Origin: Candidatus Poribacteria bacterium
GTDB taxonomy: Bacteria > Poribacteria > WGA-4E > WGA-3G
Length of the DNA stretch: 6,945 nt
NCBI GenBank assembly: GCA_009845505.1
Contig: VXZL01000477.1
Span: 1-6,945, forward strand
Direction: 5' to 3'
Shown: piece by piece, positions 1-6,901 of the stretch
Layout: the number at the start of each line of letters is the position of its first letter
Numbering within the stretch: position 1 is the first letter of the stretch
Notes under the pieces: model-generated
The model's database searches: none
Seen by the model: the letters and a program-made list of their open reading frames with translations, nothing else
Told to the model about the DNA's origin: nothing
Position numbers and translations under genes: made by a program

Positions 1-14
1 CATCAAGACAGAGG

Positions 15-21
15 AAAGGAG
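15..21 (+). promoter_or_regulatory. Ribosome binding site of rpmH
   Basis: A strong Shine-Dalgarno match (AAAGGAG, within a longer purine run from position 11) lies six bases before the ATG at 28. It fixes the start of the short L34 gene. Only 27 bases precede the gene in this window, so its promoter is not visible. Confidence 0.85.
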
Positions 22-27
22 CTGCTC

Positions 28-162
28 ATGAAACGCACATATCAACCGCATCGTCGTAAACGGAAAAATAAATTTGGGTTCCGTAAGCGCATGTCTACGC
101 GGTATGGAAGACAAACGATCTCGCGCCGCCGCGCGAAGGGACGGAAGGTCCTGAGTGCCTAA
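28..162 (+). CDS. rpmH: 50S ribosomal protein L34
   Basis: Encodes 44 residues, the usual length of bacterial L34, a very basic protein of the large ribosomal subunit that binds 23S rRNA. The translation begins [13 protein letters not shown], has the family core GFRKRMST around residues 17-24, and ends with [12 protein letters not shown], matching the L34 signature almost position by position (the usual asparagine/serine region after QP is HRR here). Roughly half of the residues are Arg or Lys. The start has an excellent ribosome binding site. In most bacteria rpmH is followed directly by rnpA (RNase P protein), often overlapping. Here the next gene, 30 bases on, is ispH, and no rnpA reading frame lies between. 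Identification is secure; the gene order is the odd part. Confidence 0.97.
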   Translation: MKRTYQPHRRKRKNKFGFRKRMSTRYGRQTISRRRAKGRKVLSA

Positions 163-192
163 GTTAGCTGAACTGACTGGAAGAAAACGCAA

Positions 193-1443
193 ATGCCCCG
201 AACATTTGAACTGCCTCATTTCTACCACAGTCCGATCATATCCGTCGTAAAACACGCCCGCCGAGAAACTGATGCCCGAAAGCGGGACCTTTCCCCTACG
301 TTATTGGACTTTGGACCTGTCCGCTTTAAGATCGCGCGCCACTTCGGTTTCTGTTACGGGGTCGAAAATGCCATTGAAATCGCCTACCGAGCGTTGGCAG
401 AAAACCCCGATAAACGCATCTTCTTGTTGTCTGAAATTATTCACAATCCCCACGTGAACGAAAATTTAAGGGAGCGAGGGGTCCGGTTCCTGATGGATAC
501 TGCTGGCGCGTCGCTGCTCCCTTTCGACATTTTGATGCCCGATGATGTCGTTATTGTTCCCGCATTCGGAACTACGCTTGAAGTCGAGCAGTCTCTTAAA
601 GAGCGAGGCGTTACCCTCACGGCTTATAATACAACCTGTCCATTTGTTGAGAAAGTTTGGCGGCGGAGTGAAGAGATTGGCAAACAGGATTATACCGTTG
701 TTATTCACGGAAAACGGTACCATGAGGAAACGCGCGCGACGTTTTCCCACGCCCAAGCAAGCGCGCCTGTTGTCGTGGTTCGCGATCTTGAGGAAGCACG
801 GGCGTTAGCAAGCGTCATATCGGGTGAAAAAGGCACTGACTTCTTCTTTGAGAAATTCGCCGATCGTTTCTCTCCGGGCTTCGATCCGACCGTTCATCTC
901 AAACGCATTGGTGTTGTCAATCAAACGACTATGCTTGCCACCGAAACAGAAGCGATTGCGGATTTGCTACGAGAGGCTGTCGGAAAAACGTATAGCGATG
1001 CCGAAGTATCTACGCATTTTGCTGATACGAAAGACACCCTCTGTTATGCGACAAAAGAAAATCAGGATGCTACACTCGCTCTCATTGCTGATGGTGGTGA
1101 TGTCGCAGTTGTTGTCGGTGGATACAACTCTTCTAATACCAGCCATCTTGTGGAGCTCTGCCAACAGCATCTCCCTACCTATTTTGTCCGAAATGCAGAC
1201 GAACTGCTCAGTCCCAAACAGATCCGCCATCTTGACTTAGAAACAAAAACGGTGCAGATTACAAAAGGTTGGCTTTTTGAGACGGTCGAGGTACCAGCGT
1301 TAGAAACGCCTATTGATGTTGTCCTGACCGCCGGTGCTTCTTGTCCGGATGTCCTACTTGATGAGGTGCTGCAGAAAGTTGTCGGGTGGTTTCCAAACAC
1401 GCGTCCTGTTGAAGAGGTTTTGGAACCGTATAGCACGCTTTAA
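193..1443 (+). CDS. ispH: 4-hydroxy-3-methylbut-2-enyl diphosphate reductase (long form)
   Basis: IspH/LytB catalyses the last MEP-pathway step in the cytoplasm, reducing HMBPP to IPP and DMAPP with a [4Fe-4S] cluster. The three cluster cysteines are visible: Cys54 in GFCYGV, Cys149 in NTTCPFV and Cys284 in DTLCYATKENQDA. Substrate-pocket motifs are also present: His84 in IHNP, the HEET motif at 178-181, NQTTML at 243-248, NSSN at 312-315 and TAGAS at 379-383. At 416 residues it is longer than the roughly 310-residue E. coli type. The extra length is an N-terminal extension of about 40 residues (SPII...ARR...SPTLLDFG) and inserts near 210-235. I recall a similar extension in Bacteroidetes-type long IspH, which supports ATG 193 even though its upstream GGAAG is only a weak ribosome binding site. 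It lies 30 bases after rpmH on the same strand, so cotranscription is likely. It ends tail to tail with hisC. Confidence 0.96.
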   Translation: MPRTFELPHFYHSPIISVVKHARRETDARKRDLSPTLLDFGPVRFKIARHFGFCYGVENAIEIAYRALAENPDKRIFLLSEIIHNPHVNENLRERGVRFLMDTAGASLLPFDILMPDDVVIVPAFGTTLEVEQSLKERGVTLTAYNTTCPFVEKVWRRSEEIGKQDYTVVIHGKRYHEETRATFSHAQASAPVVVVRDLEEARALASVISGEKGTDFFFEKFADRFSPGFDPTVHLKRIGVVNQTTMLATETEAIADLLREAVGKTYSDAEVSTHFADTKDTLCYATKENQDATLALIADGGDVAVVVGGYNSSNTSHLVELCQQHLPTYFVRNADELLSPKQIRHLDLETKTVQITKGWLFETVEVPALETPIDVVLTAGASCPDVLLDEVLQKVVGWFPNTRPVEEVLEPYSTL

Positions 1444-1461
1444 GGGTAGAGTTCCAAATCT

Positions 1462-2559
1462 CTATAGTGCTGATAGCGTTTTCAGTAATACTGATGTTTG
1501 TGAGGGTGTACCGGTGCTGATTCGGACGTGGTCTTGCAGGCGTGGCGTGTTAAAATATCGGATGAGAATGCCCTGCTCGGCTAACGCTGCTTTCAATTCC
1601 GCTGCATCTCTGCCGATGACTCGCGATAAGATGAAATTCGCCTCGCTCGGATACGGCTCCAAAAAGTCGAATTCCTGTAATGCTCGGTAAAGCCTTCCGC
1701 GTTCTTCTACAATTTTTTTCACATTCTCCCGCAAGTAATCCACATCCGACAAGGAAACCAGTGCCGCTGTCGCGCCAGCAACGTTTACATTGTAGGGCTG
1801 CTTAATCTTCAGCAAATGTGAAAGGATCCATTGCGGAAAGACCCCATATCCGACCCTTAATCCTGCCAATCCTGCCCACTTGCTGAATGTCCGAAGCACA
1901 ATCAGGTTTTCGTATGCTAAAACCCAATCCGCGCGACTCCCGCCAGCGAATTCAATATAGGCTTCATCTAGGACAACGATTAATGGCAGCTCCAAGAGCC
2001 GCCGAAAACACGCATCGTCAAGCGTCCCGCCGTCAGGATTGTTTGGACTGGTAATAAAGATGATTTTGAGGGTACTGTCGTTGTTAGCCAGCGTGACTAT
2101 TGATTCAAGGTCTAACGAAAAATCCGCTTTTCGCGCAACATCGATTGTGCTGCCACCGTTAAGTTCTGTGTCAAAGCGATACATTCCGAACGTTGGTGGG
2201 CAGTTAATGACTGCATCCCCAGGAGCGATGAATAACCTAATGATGAGATCAATGAGTTCGTCCGCGCCATGCCCAACAACGATATGGCTTTCATCAATAC
2301 CTGTGTATTGACCGAGTGCCTGACGGAGCGATGTGCTGTCCGGGTCTGGGTATATGTGATAATACGTTTCGCTTGCCAACGCTTGATGTACACGCCGTGA
2401 GGGTCCATAAGGGTTCTCGTTCGCATCAAGTTTAATGATGTTTTCAGGAGTAATACCGAGGCGTTTACTCAGGACATCAAACGGAACAATCGGCGTATAG
2501 GGTGCCATGTCTGCAATGTCTGTGCGAATGAGGTTTTTATATACGATTTTGGAGAGCAT
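1462..2559 (-). CDS. hisC: Histidinol-phosphate aminotransferase
   Basis: A 365-residue fold-type I PLP aminotransferase. HisC converts imidazole acetol phosphate plus glutamate to histidinol phosphate in histidine synthesis, in the cytoplasm. Visible motifs: LDANENPYGPS (44-54), GHGADELID (96-104, PLP phosphate contact), SPNNPDG (171-177), DEAY (198-201, pyridine nitrogen and ring contacts), TFSK with the Schiff-base Lys227, GLRVGYG (233-239), and the C-terminal VRIS with Arg346, which binds the substrate acid group. Length is normal for the family. The start at 2559 keeps the usual N-terminal segment (IRTDIADMAPYTP), so a later Met18 start is unlikely, yet I see no clear Shine-Dalgarno. A palindromic repeat begins eight bases upstream of the ATG. 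No other his genes are here. The related aromatic or tyrosine aminotransferases are an alternative, but the motif set fits HisC best. Confidence 0.92.
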   Translation of the reverse strand: MLSKIVYKNLIRTDIADMAPYTPIVPFDVLSKRLGITPENIIKLDANENPYGPSRRVHQALASETYYHIYPDPDSTSLRQALGQYTGIDESHIVVGHGADELIDLIIRLFIAPGDAVINCPPTFGMYRFDTELNGGSTIDVARKADFSLDLESIVTLANNDSTLKIIFITSPNNPDGGTLDDACFRRLLELPLIVVLDEAYIEFAGGSRADWVLAYENLIVLRTFSKWAGLAGLRVGYGVFPQWILSHLLKIKQPYNVNVAGATAALVSLSDVDYLRENVKKIVEERGRLYRALQEFDFLEPYPSEANFILSRVIGRDAAELKAALAEQGILIRYFNTPRLQDHVRISTGTPSQTSVLLKTLSAL

Positions 2560-2567
2560 TTTTGTGT

Positions 2568-2692
2568 TAATGGTTGTTGATTATCGGTTGTTGGTTAAGA
2601 AGACTTTGGTAACAATCTACCCTTGTTGAAACGCCCAAGTTAAGGTGGATTGTTACATGTTGCCTCTTAACTAACGACTGACAACCGACAAC
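2568..2692. repeat. Imperfect palindromic intergenic repeat, copy A
   Basis: Fills almost the whole gap between hisC and the dehydrogenase gene. The left arm, from 2568, holds two near-tandem units (ggttgttgatta and ggttgttggtta). The right arm (about 2665-2692) reads, on the opposite strand, as a diverged version ending in gttagttaag. Inside lies a better stem: 2609-2621 (gtaacaatctacc) pairs with 2644-2656 (ggtggattgttac) over 13 positions, with a single G-T wobble, around a 22-base loop. The first 30 bases match copy B at 6746-6775 in 28 positions. There is no transposase, so this looks like a MITE-like or REP-like element. As RNA it would fold into a long hairpin in the hisC leader. There is no U-run to make it a standard terminator. 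Confidence 0.8.
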
Positions 2693-2698
2693 TACTTG

Positions 2699-3808
2699 CT
2701 ATTGATTCGGGTTGGGTGAGGTTCGGACCTCAACGGCTTTCGGTGTCAACGCGCCGAGTGGCGTTTCACCGTTTAGCACGCGCACAAAATCGTCTACCGT
2801 CATATCTGCCACGCGTAGGTTGGAATCTTCCGTTCTACCAGCGATATGCGGTGTGTGGACGACGTTATCCCTATTGCGCAATTCGTCATCGATAGGGACG
2901 GGTTCGATGTCGTAAACGTCGAAGGCACCAGCGAGTTCGTCTTTTACAATCCGTTCCCGCAACGCTTCCATGTCCACAGCGTGTGCCCGCGTAATCACAA
3001 CAACCAGACTGCCTTTCCGCAGATGATTGATACGTTCTCGATTCAACAGATGTCGCGCTGACGGGGTCGGTGGGACCGCCACAAACACGATATCTGAGGT
3101 ATCCGCAAGCGTGTCCATATCCGTACGTTGCACATCCCACTCTTGAAGGAGTTCGTCCGGGACGTACGGATCAAAACCCCTCACCGTTGCCCCGAAAACC
3201 CGACACCATTTCGCGATTTTTCCACCAATTTGCCCGAGTCCAATAACCCCGATGTTTTTCGTGCCGAGGTCGCCGTTAACAAAATCAGGATCGTCACAGA
3301 ACTGGTGTGCAGCAGGGAGTTTATCGAGTGGGCCCCCGCTTTCCCGTGCGTTGAGTGAACTCCACATCGGGTTTTCCCAATCCCACAATTTTTCACGATT
3401 TGCCATCCGCAGGTGCCACTGTGCTGTGCGGCGCAGCGAAGACAAAGCGAGACCGAAAGCACATTCTGCCACGGATTGCGACCATGCTCGCGTCGATTCA
3501 ATAACTGGGATCCCGCGTGCCTGAAGTGCCTGATACGGGATACCGTGTCCGGAGTTATCTGTCATCGCGCCAAGCACTTTGAGTTTTGGGGCTGCTGCGA
3601 TACAGGCTTCAGTCAGGTTTCCACCGAAGTGAGATATTCCGATCGTTTCACTTAAATCGATCTGTTCATGGATAGGATCTCGGCTGTCGGTGTTGAGAAC
3701 AAGTGTTACGCCGAGTTCTTCTAACCGGCGCACCATCTGTTCGTGTACAAAGGGCCAAGAAATCTCTAAGTTAGAATAACGCGTGAATACAAATTCAGGG
3801 CTTGCCAT
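2699..3808 (-). CDS. D-isomer-specific 2-hydroxyacid dehydrogenase family protein
   Basis: 369 residues from the chosen start. The family reduces 2-keto acids or oxidises D-2-hydroxyacids with NAD(P)H in the cytoplasm. The Rossmann fingerprint GLGQIGG is at about 190-196, with the acidic residue Asp213 after the next strand (FDPY) suggesting NAD preference. The catalytic triad is present: Arg274 (ITRAHAVD), Glu302 (DVYDIEPVP) and His321 (TPHIAG). The usual N(A/S)RG around the Arg is changed to TRA. An insertion of about 35 residues (near 140-180, rich in Trp, Asn and Pro) precedes the cofactor domain. The frame is open 19 codons further upstream to 3865, but that stretch runs through two hairpins, and a good ribosome binding site precedes 3808. 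Substrate unknown; phosphoglycerate dehydrogenase, hydroxypyruvate/glyoxylate reductase or a sugar-acid enzyme are possible. The GH2 gene lies upstream on the same strand. Confidence 0.88.
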   Translation of the reverse strand: MASPEFVFTRYSNLEISWPFVHEQMVRRLEELGVTLVLNTDSRDPIHEQIDLSETIGISHFGGNLTEACIAAAPKLKVLGAMTDNSGHGIPYQALQARGIPVIESTRAWSQSVAECAFGLALSSLRRTAQWHLRMANREKLWDWENPMWSSLNARESGGPLDKLPAAHQFCDDPDFVNGDLGTKNIGVIGLGQIGGKIAKWCRVFGATVRGFDPYVPDELLQEWDVQRTDMDTLADTSDIVFVAVPPTPSARHLLNRERINHLRKGSLVVVITRAHAVDMEALRERIVKDELAGAFDVYDIEPVPIDDELRNRDNVVHTPHIAGRTEDSNLRVADMTVDDFVRVLNGETPLGALTPKAVEVRTSPNPNQ

Positions 3809-3819
3809 TTTTTTAACTA

Positions 3820-3827
3820 CTCCTCTC
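3820..3827 (-). promoter_or_regulatory. Ribosome binding site selecting the dehydrogenase start
   Basis: On the minus strand GAGAGGAG lies 11 bases before the ATG at 3808. The spacing is slightly long, but it is the only clear Shine-Dalgarno in the region. It supports MASPEFVF as the N-terminus rather than the upstream ATG at 3865, which would add an Arg-rich 19-residue tail not typical of the family. Confidence 0.65.
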
Positions 3828-3831
3828 GGGC

Positions 3832-3874
3832 GATGCCTCCGTTGTCGGCATCCGGGGAATGCCATGTGGCATTC
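3832..3874. repeat. Two adjacent short inverted repeats in the dehydrogenase leader
   Basis: 3832-3837 (gatgcc) pairs with 3847-3852 (ggcatc) around nine bases. Next to it, 3857-3864 (gaatgcca) pairs perfectly with 3867-3874 (tggcattc) around two bases. All arms share the core atgcc/ggcat, so they could also pair with each other in alternative ways. They sit just upstream of the ribosome binding site of the dehydrogenase gene, in its probable 5' leader. The function could be a regulator site, an RNA switch-like fold or a REP-like remnant; none can be chosen from the sequence. Confidence 0.55.
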
Positions 3875-3981
3875 ATACCGTTGATTTTCTAAAATTAGAA
3901 CAAGCTGCTTTAGGTCATGAATGCTTTTTTAACAATTGAAATACTGCAAGGACATCGTCCGTAGCAGCTCAGATTAATCAT

Positions 3982-6732
3982 TTAAAAACCAATACGCAGA
4001 TGCGGTCCAGTGGGGTATCTGCCCATGCGCGCACCGTAGAGCGCGAATCCATCTTTCGCTTCATAAAGGACTGTTAGCGTGTCTGATGCACCGTTCAAGA
4101 CATCTGATGCCTCAAACTTGATATTGTAAAGATAGCCGTAAATGCCTGGTTCTCCGTGGATGTAAGAGAGGACACCGCGGGCATCGGCTGGACAATCGGG
4201 AATGCGGATCGTGTCTATTTCAACGCCATTGACAGAGATCGTTACATCCGATGGATGTTTCTCCGGCTCCGTTTGACGGGCACCACTATACGCGCTGGAG
4301 GCTTCAAAAATGAGTTCCATTTCTGCAACCTCTGCTGGATTAAGTCCCTCTGGCAATGAGATCTCATATTCGACATAACCGCTCCCAACTCCAGAGAAAA
4401 GTTGTTCACGCTTTGTTGATTCCTCCCAAGAGGATGCGGATATGTTGTCAGGGACGTAGTTGAGCGTAATTTGTTTTGAACCACTTGATTCGATTGGGGC
4501 GACCGCCTCTACGAAGTGCTCGAAGTTGATGAAGTTACGGGCGACAATAGTACCTGTGCCATCTGTTACCCAGATATGCAATGTGCCGACTGCCGGATGG
4601 ATGTCTGGTACGACAAGTTCGAGTTCATGCACCTGCTCCACCTGATATTGTGGGAATGGAATCTCAACTTTTCCTGAGACACATCCCCGTGTAACGTGTC
4701 CAGTTGCTGACATTGTGTCCAGTTGCCAGTGAAGGGTTGTCTCTGTAATGGTTTTATGTGAGAAGTGGCTCGCGTAGATGTCGGCTTTTATCCGTTCACC
4801 CGGCGCAACCGTTTTACCCGGCGGATAGTCGATAGCGATAAAGTCAAGTGTATTGATATCGAGATAGTCATATCCGAATGCCTTTATCGATCGGTCGTAG
4901 TTCATGAAACCGTTGTGCTCCCACTCGATGTCCTGCAACTCTGTGTAGATGTAGCCGCAGATTTTCGGATGGAGGCGGAGTTCGTTGGTAAGGTATTTGA
5001 AACACCAAGAGACATCCTTATCCCCCGCACCCGCTGAGATACCGCCGTATTCACTATTAATCAACGGCGCATCCGTCTGGACGTTACCACCAACGTAGTT
5101 AAACGCTGAACCCGGGTACGTCTCTTGGACAACGTTCGCGATGTGTTCCTTCGCTTGTTCATAATCATTAATGTAGAAGTGCCACGAATTGATGTCGGTT
5201 TCCACGTGGTCATATAGACATGGCGAGTTGTCCTCTATCAAACGCGTCTCATCTAAGGATTTAGCGAGGTGATACATCTCACGCACCCATTCCTGGCGTT
5301 CAGGCATCTCTTTATACTCTCTGCCACCGAGTCCCCACGTTTCGTTGAAATTGCACCATGAGATGATTGACGGATGATTGTAATCGCGCGCTATGTTCCC
5401 ACGAAGCGTTTCTACAAACCGGGCTTGTGCTTCCTCCGTGTAACTCCCGAAGTTAGGAATATCACACATAAAGAGCATACCTAATTTATCAGCCCAGTAG
5501 TAAAGGCGCGGCTCGTCTACTTTAATATGCAAACGCAGGAAGTTGAACCCGAATTCCTTTGCGCGTTCGATGTCCCGTCGGATCGCTTCGTCTGTGAGGA
5601 AGGTGTATACGCCTTCTGGATTGAAAGACTGATTGAGAGCACCGAGCAGGTAAATAGGACGGTTATTGAGGTAGATATACTGATAGTCCCCACCCGGGGC
5701 TTTTGCAATCGAGACTTTCCGCATCCCAAAGTAGGTGAAAACTCTGTCAATCACAGATTCCCCTGCGGTCAACGTCAGTGTGAGGTTATAGAGGTGGGGT
5801 GTATCCACATCCCAGAGATGCAGGTGTTCTCGGGGAATATTAATAGGAATTGTAAGTGTAGTTTCCGCCCTTGTGCCTTTCACAACTTGGTCGGTTTCCG
5901 TTCCACCGACTGCTGCCCGCTGCCCGCTGCCCGCTATTTCTCCCATAGGAGAAACGCACTGATAGTTAAGCGTGGTTCCGGTGCTGACTTCTCCGTCAAT
6001 AGTGATGTCAAGCGTGGCAGTGCTGTTGTCGATATCAGGGGTGATATGGCACTGCTTGATGTGCGTTGCATTTCTGGGTTCAAGGTAAACCGTCTGCCAG
6101 ATGCCACTCGTGCGTTCGTACCAACCTATCTGTTTTCCAGCGAGCTGTTCACTGTGGTCCTGCGCGTCATAAGCACGAACGACGATGACTGTAGATGTGC
6201 CGGGTGTGAGTGCATCTGTGATGTCAAGTTCAAAGGGAAGGTATCCATTCTCATGTTCGCCGATGTATTCACCGTTTACCCAAACTTTTGCGTGCCAGTC
6301 TACTGCGCCGAAAGTCAGAATCGTCCGTTTTCCGTTCCATGTTTCTGGAACAGATACGGTTTTGCGGTACCATCCAATGGTGTGTCGAGGTGCTTCGCGG
6401 TAATTGCCGCTCCGCTCGATGCCGCCGCAGGTGACCTCTTCAGGTGTGAGATAGGCATTTTTGCTCAGGTAATTTTCGTTATCCGCTTGCGCTTCTTCTC
6501 CCCATGCTGCGAGGCTTTCCCAGGGATACGGAACCTGTATTTGTAATGTCCACGGTGAATCGGCAGTACATTCGAGGGTAAACCATCTATTTTGCTCGCC
6601 CGTATCATCTGGATCAAAAGCGAACTCCCACGTGCCGTTGAGGCATATCCAGTCAATACCTTCTGATGTGCCACGTTGAAAGTCAGGACGGGGATACTCT
6701 GGGCGGGGTATGTCTGTATTGTTTCCTGTCAT
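3982..6732 (-). CDS. Family 2 glycoside hydrolase (beta-galactosidase/beta-glucuronidase type)
   Basis: A 916-residue retaining exo-glycosidase. The layout is classic GH2: a sugar-binding jelly roll (about 25-220, with LNGTWEFAFDPDD at 31-43 and VWVNGEYIGEHENGY near 150-164), an Ig-like sandwich (about 225-340), and a TIM barrel (about 345-640). The acid/base is Glu464 in NHPSIISWCNFNETWG, and the nucleophile is Glu561 in INSEYGG. The barrel end has YTELQDIEWEHNGFMNYDR (596-614). Beta-rich C-terminal domains follow, the last (about 755-916) unrecognised. No signal peptide or membrane segment is visible, so it probably acts in the cytoplasm on imported oligosaccharides. Start 6732 has the ribosome binding site AAAGGA, and a good promoter lies at 6853-6881. 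A heptamer tandem repeat interrupts the Ig-like domain at residues 267-273. The exact sugar specificity (galactoside, glucuronide, mannoside) cannot be read from the sequence. Confidence 0.93.
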   Translation of the reverse strand: MTGNNTDIPRPEYPRPDFQRGTSEGIDWICLNGTWEFAFDPDDTGEQNRWFTLECTADSPWTLQIQVPYPWESLAAWGEEAQADNENYLSKNAYLTPEEVTCGGIERSGNYREAPRHTIGWYRKTVSVPETWNGKRTILTFGAVDWHAKVWVNGEYIGEHENGYLPFELDITDALTPGTSTVIVVRAYDAQDHSEQLAGKQIGWYERTSGIWQTVYLEPRNATHIKQCHITPDIDNSTATLDITIDGEVSTGTTLNYQCVSPMGEIAGSGQRAAVGGTETDQVVKGTRAETTLTIPINIPREHLHLWDVDTPHLYNLTLTLTAGESVIDRVFTYFGMRKVSIAKAPGGDYQYIYLNNRPIYLLGALNQSFNPEGVYTFLTDEAIRRDIERAKEFGFNFLRLHIKVDEPRLYYWADKLGMLFMCDIPNFGSYTEEAQARFVETLRGNIARDYNHPSIISWCNFNETWGLGGREYKEMPERQEWVREMYHLAKSLDETRLIEDNSPCLYDHVETDINSWHFYINDYEQAKEHIANVVQETYPGSAFNYVGGNVQTDAPLINSEYGGISAGAGDKDVSWCFKYLTNELRLHPKICGYIYTELQDIEWEHNGFMNYDRSIKAFGYDYLDINTLDFIAIDYPPGKTVAPGERIKADIYASHFSHKTITETTLHWQLDTMSATGHVTRGCVSGKVEIPFPQYQVEQVHELELVVPDIHPAVGTLHIWVTDGTGTIVARNFINFEHFVEAVAPIESSGSKQITLNYVPDNISASSWEESTKREQLFSGVGSGYVEYEISLPEGLNPAEVAEMELIFEASSAYSGARQTEPEKHPSDVTISVNGVEIDTIRIPDCPADARGVLSYIHGEPGIYGYLYNIKFEASDVLNGASDTLTVLYEAKDGFALYGARMGRYPTGPHLRIGF
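5913..5933. repeat. Three tandem copies of a 7-bp unit inside the GH2 gene
   Basis: The unit ctgcccg occurs three times in a row, encoding residues 267-273 (AGSGQRA) of the hydrolase, in a probable loop of the Ig-like domain. Twenty-one bases keep the frame. Gain or loss of one unit would shift it. Confidence 0.9.
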
Positions 6733-6737
6733 ATTTT

Positions 6738-6743
6738 TCCTTT
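6738..6743 (-). promoter_or_regulatory. Ribosome binding site of the GH2 gene
   Basis: Minus-strand AAAGGA lies five bases before the ATG at 6732, in the short space between the start codon and repeat copy B. It supports this start over internal Met codons. Confidence 0.7.
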
Positions 6744-6745
6744 GC

Positions 6746-6857
6746 TAATGGTTGTTGATTACTGGTTGTTGGTTATTGGTTGGGGCAGTTGCGTAGTACT
6801 TGAATTCCACAAGGTCGCTTGCCCATTAACCGAGAACCATTAACCGATAGCCAGTAT
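6746..6857. repeat. Imperfect palindromic intergenic repeat, copy B
   Basis: Lies in the GH2 leader. Its first 30 bases (6746-6775) match copy A at 2568-2597 in 28 positions. The left arm (actggttgttggttattggtt, 6761-6781) is answered by the right arm, about 6822-6857, which on the other strand starts actggctatcggttaatgg. The centre differs completely from copy A, so the ends are what the copies share. A transcript from the promoter at 6853-6881 would carry nearly all of it, giving a structured leader of roughly 110 bases. No transposase or target-site duplication is evident. Confidence 0.78.
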
Positions 6858-6881
6858 ACCATAAATCGCGTTTCTTTACAA
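6853..6881 (-). promoter_or_regulatory. Probable sigma70-type promoter for the GH2 gene
   Basis: On the minus strand, -35 TTGTAA (6876-6881; four of six consensus bases) and -10 TATACT (6853-6858; five of six) are separated by exactly 17 bases. An A/T tract lies upstream of the -35 as a possible UP element. Transcription would begin near 6846 and run into the GH2 gene. The -10 overlaps the outer edge of repeat copy B. Confidence 0.65.
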
Positions 6882-6901
6882 TTTTTTATGAAAAAAAATA
6901 T

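Noticed and set aside
1447..1464. Five-base stem (tagag/ctcta) in the convergent gap between ispH and hisC as a two-way terminator
   Set aside because: The stem is short and A/T-rich, overlaps the hisC stop codon and has no T-run on either side, so it is too weak to call.
2568..2692. The palindrome as an intrinsic terminator of the dehydrogenase gene or as a CRISPR array
   Set aside because: No U-run follows the stem, and there is only one palindromic unit, without regularly spaced identical repeats and distinct spacers.
3809..3865. Upstream extension of the dehydrogenase frame (19 extra residues from an ATG at 3865)
   Set aside because: The stretch runs through two hairpins, is Arg-rich and unlike the family N-terminus, and a better ribosome binding site precedes the ATG at 3808.
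3875..3981. Promoter for the dehydrogenase gene in the AT-rich gap after GH2
   Set aside because: Candidate boxes on the minus strand (such as TTGTTA with TAAAGC at 17 bases) match the consensus too poorly to support a call.
5527..6546. A 339-codon open frame on the plus strand, opposite the GH2 gene
   Set aside because: The translation has no recognisable domain, is rich in Cys and Phe, and lies wholly antisense to a gene with clear GH2 motifs. It is a codon-bias shadow.
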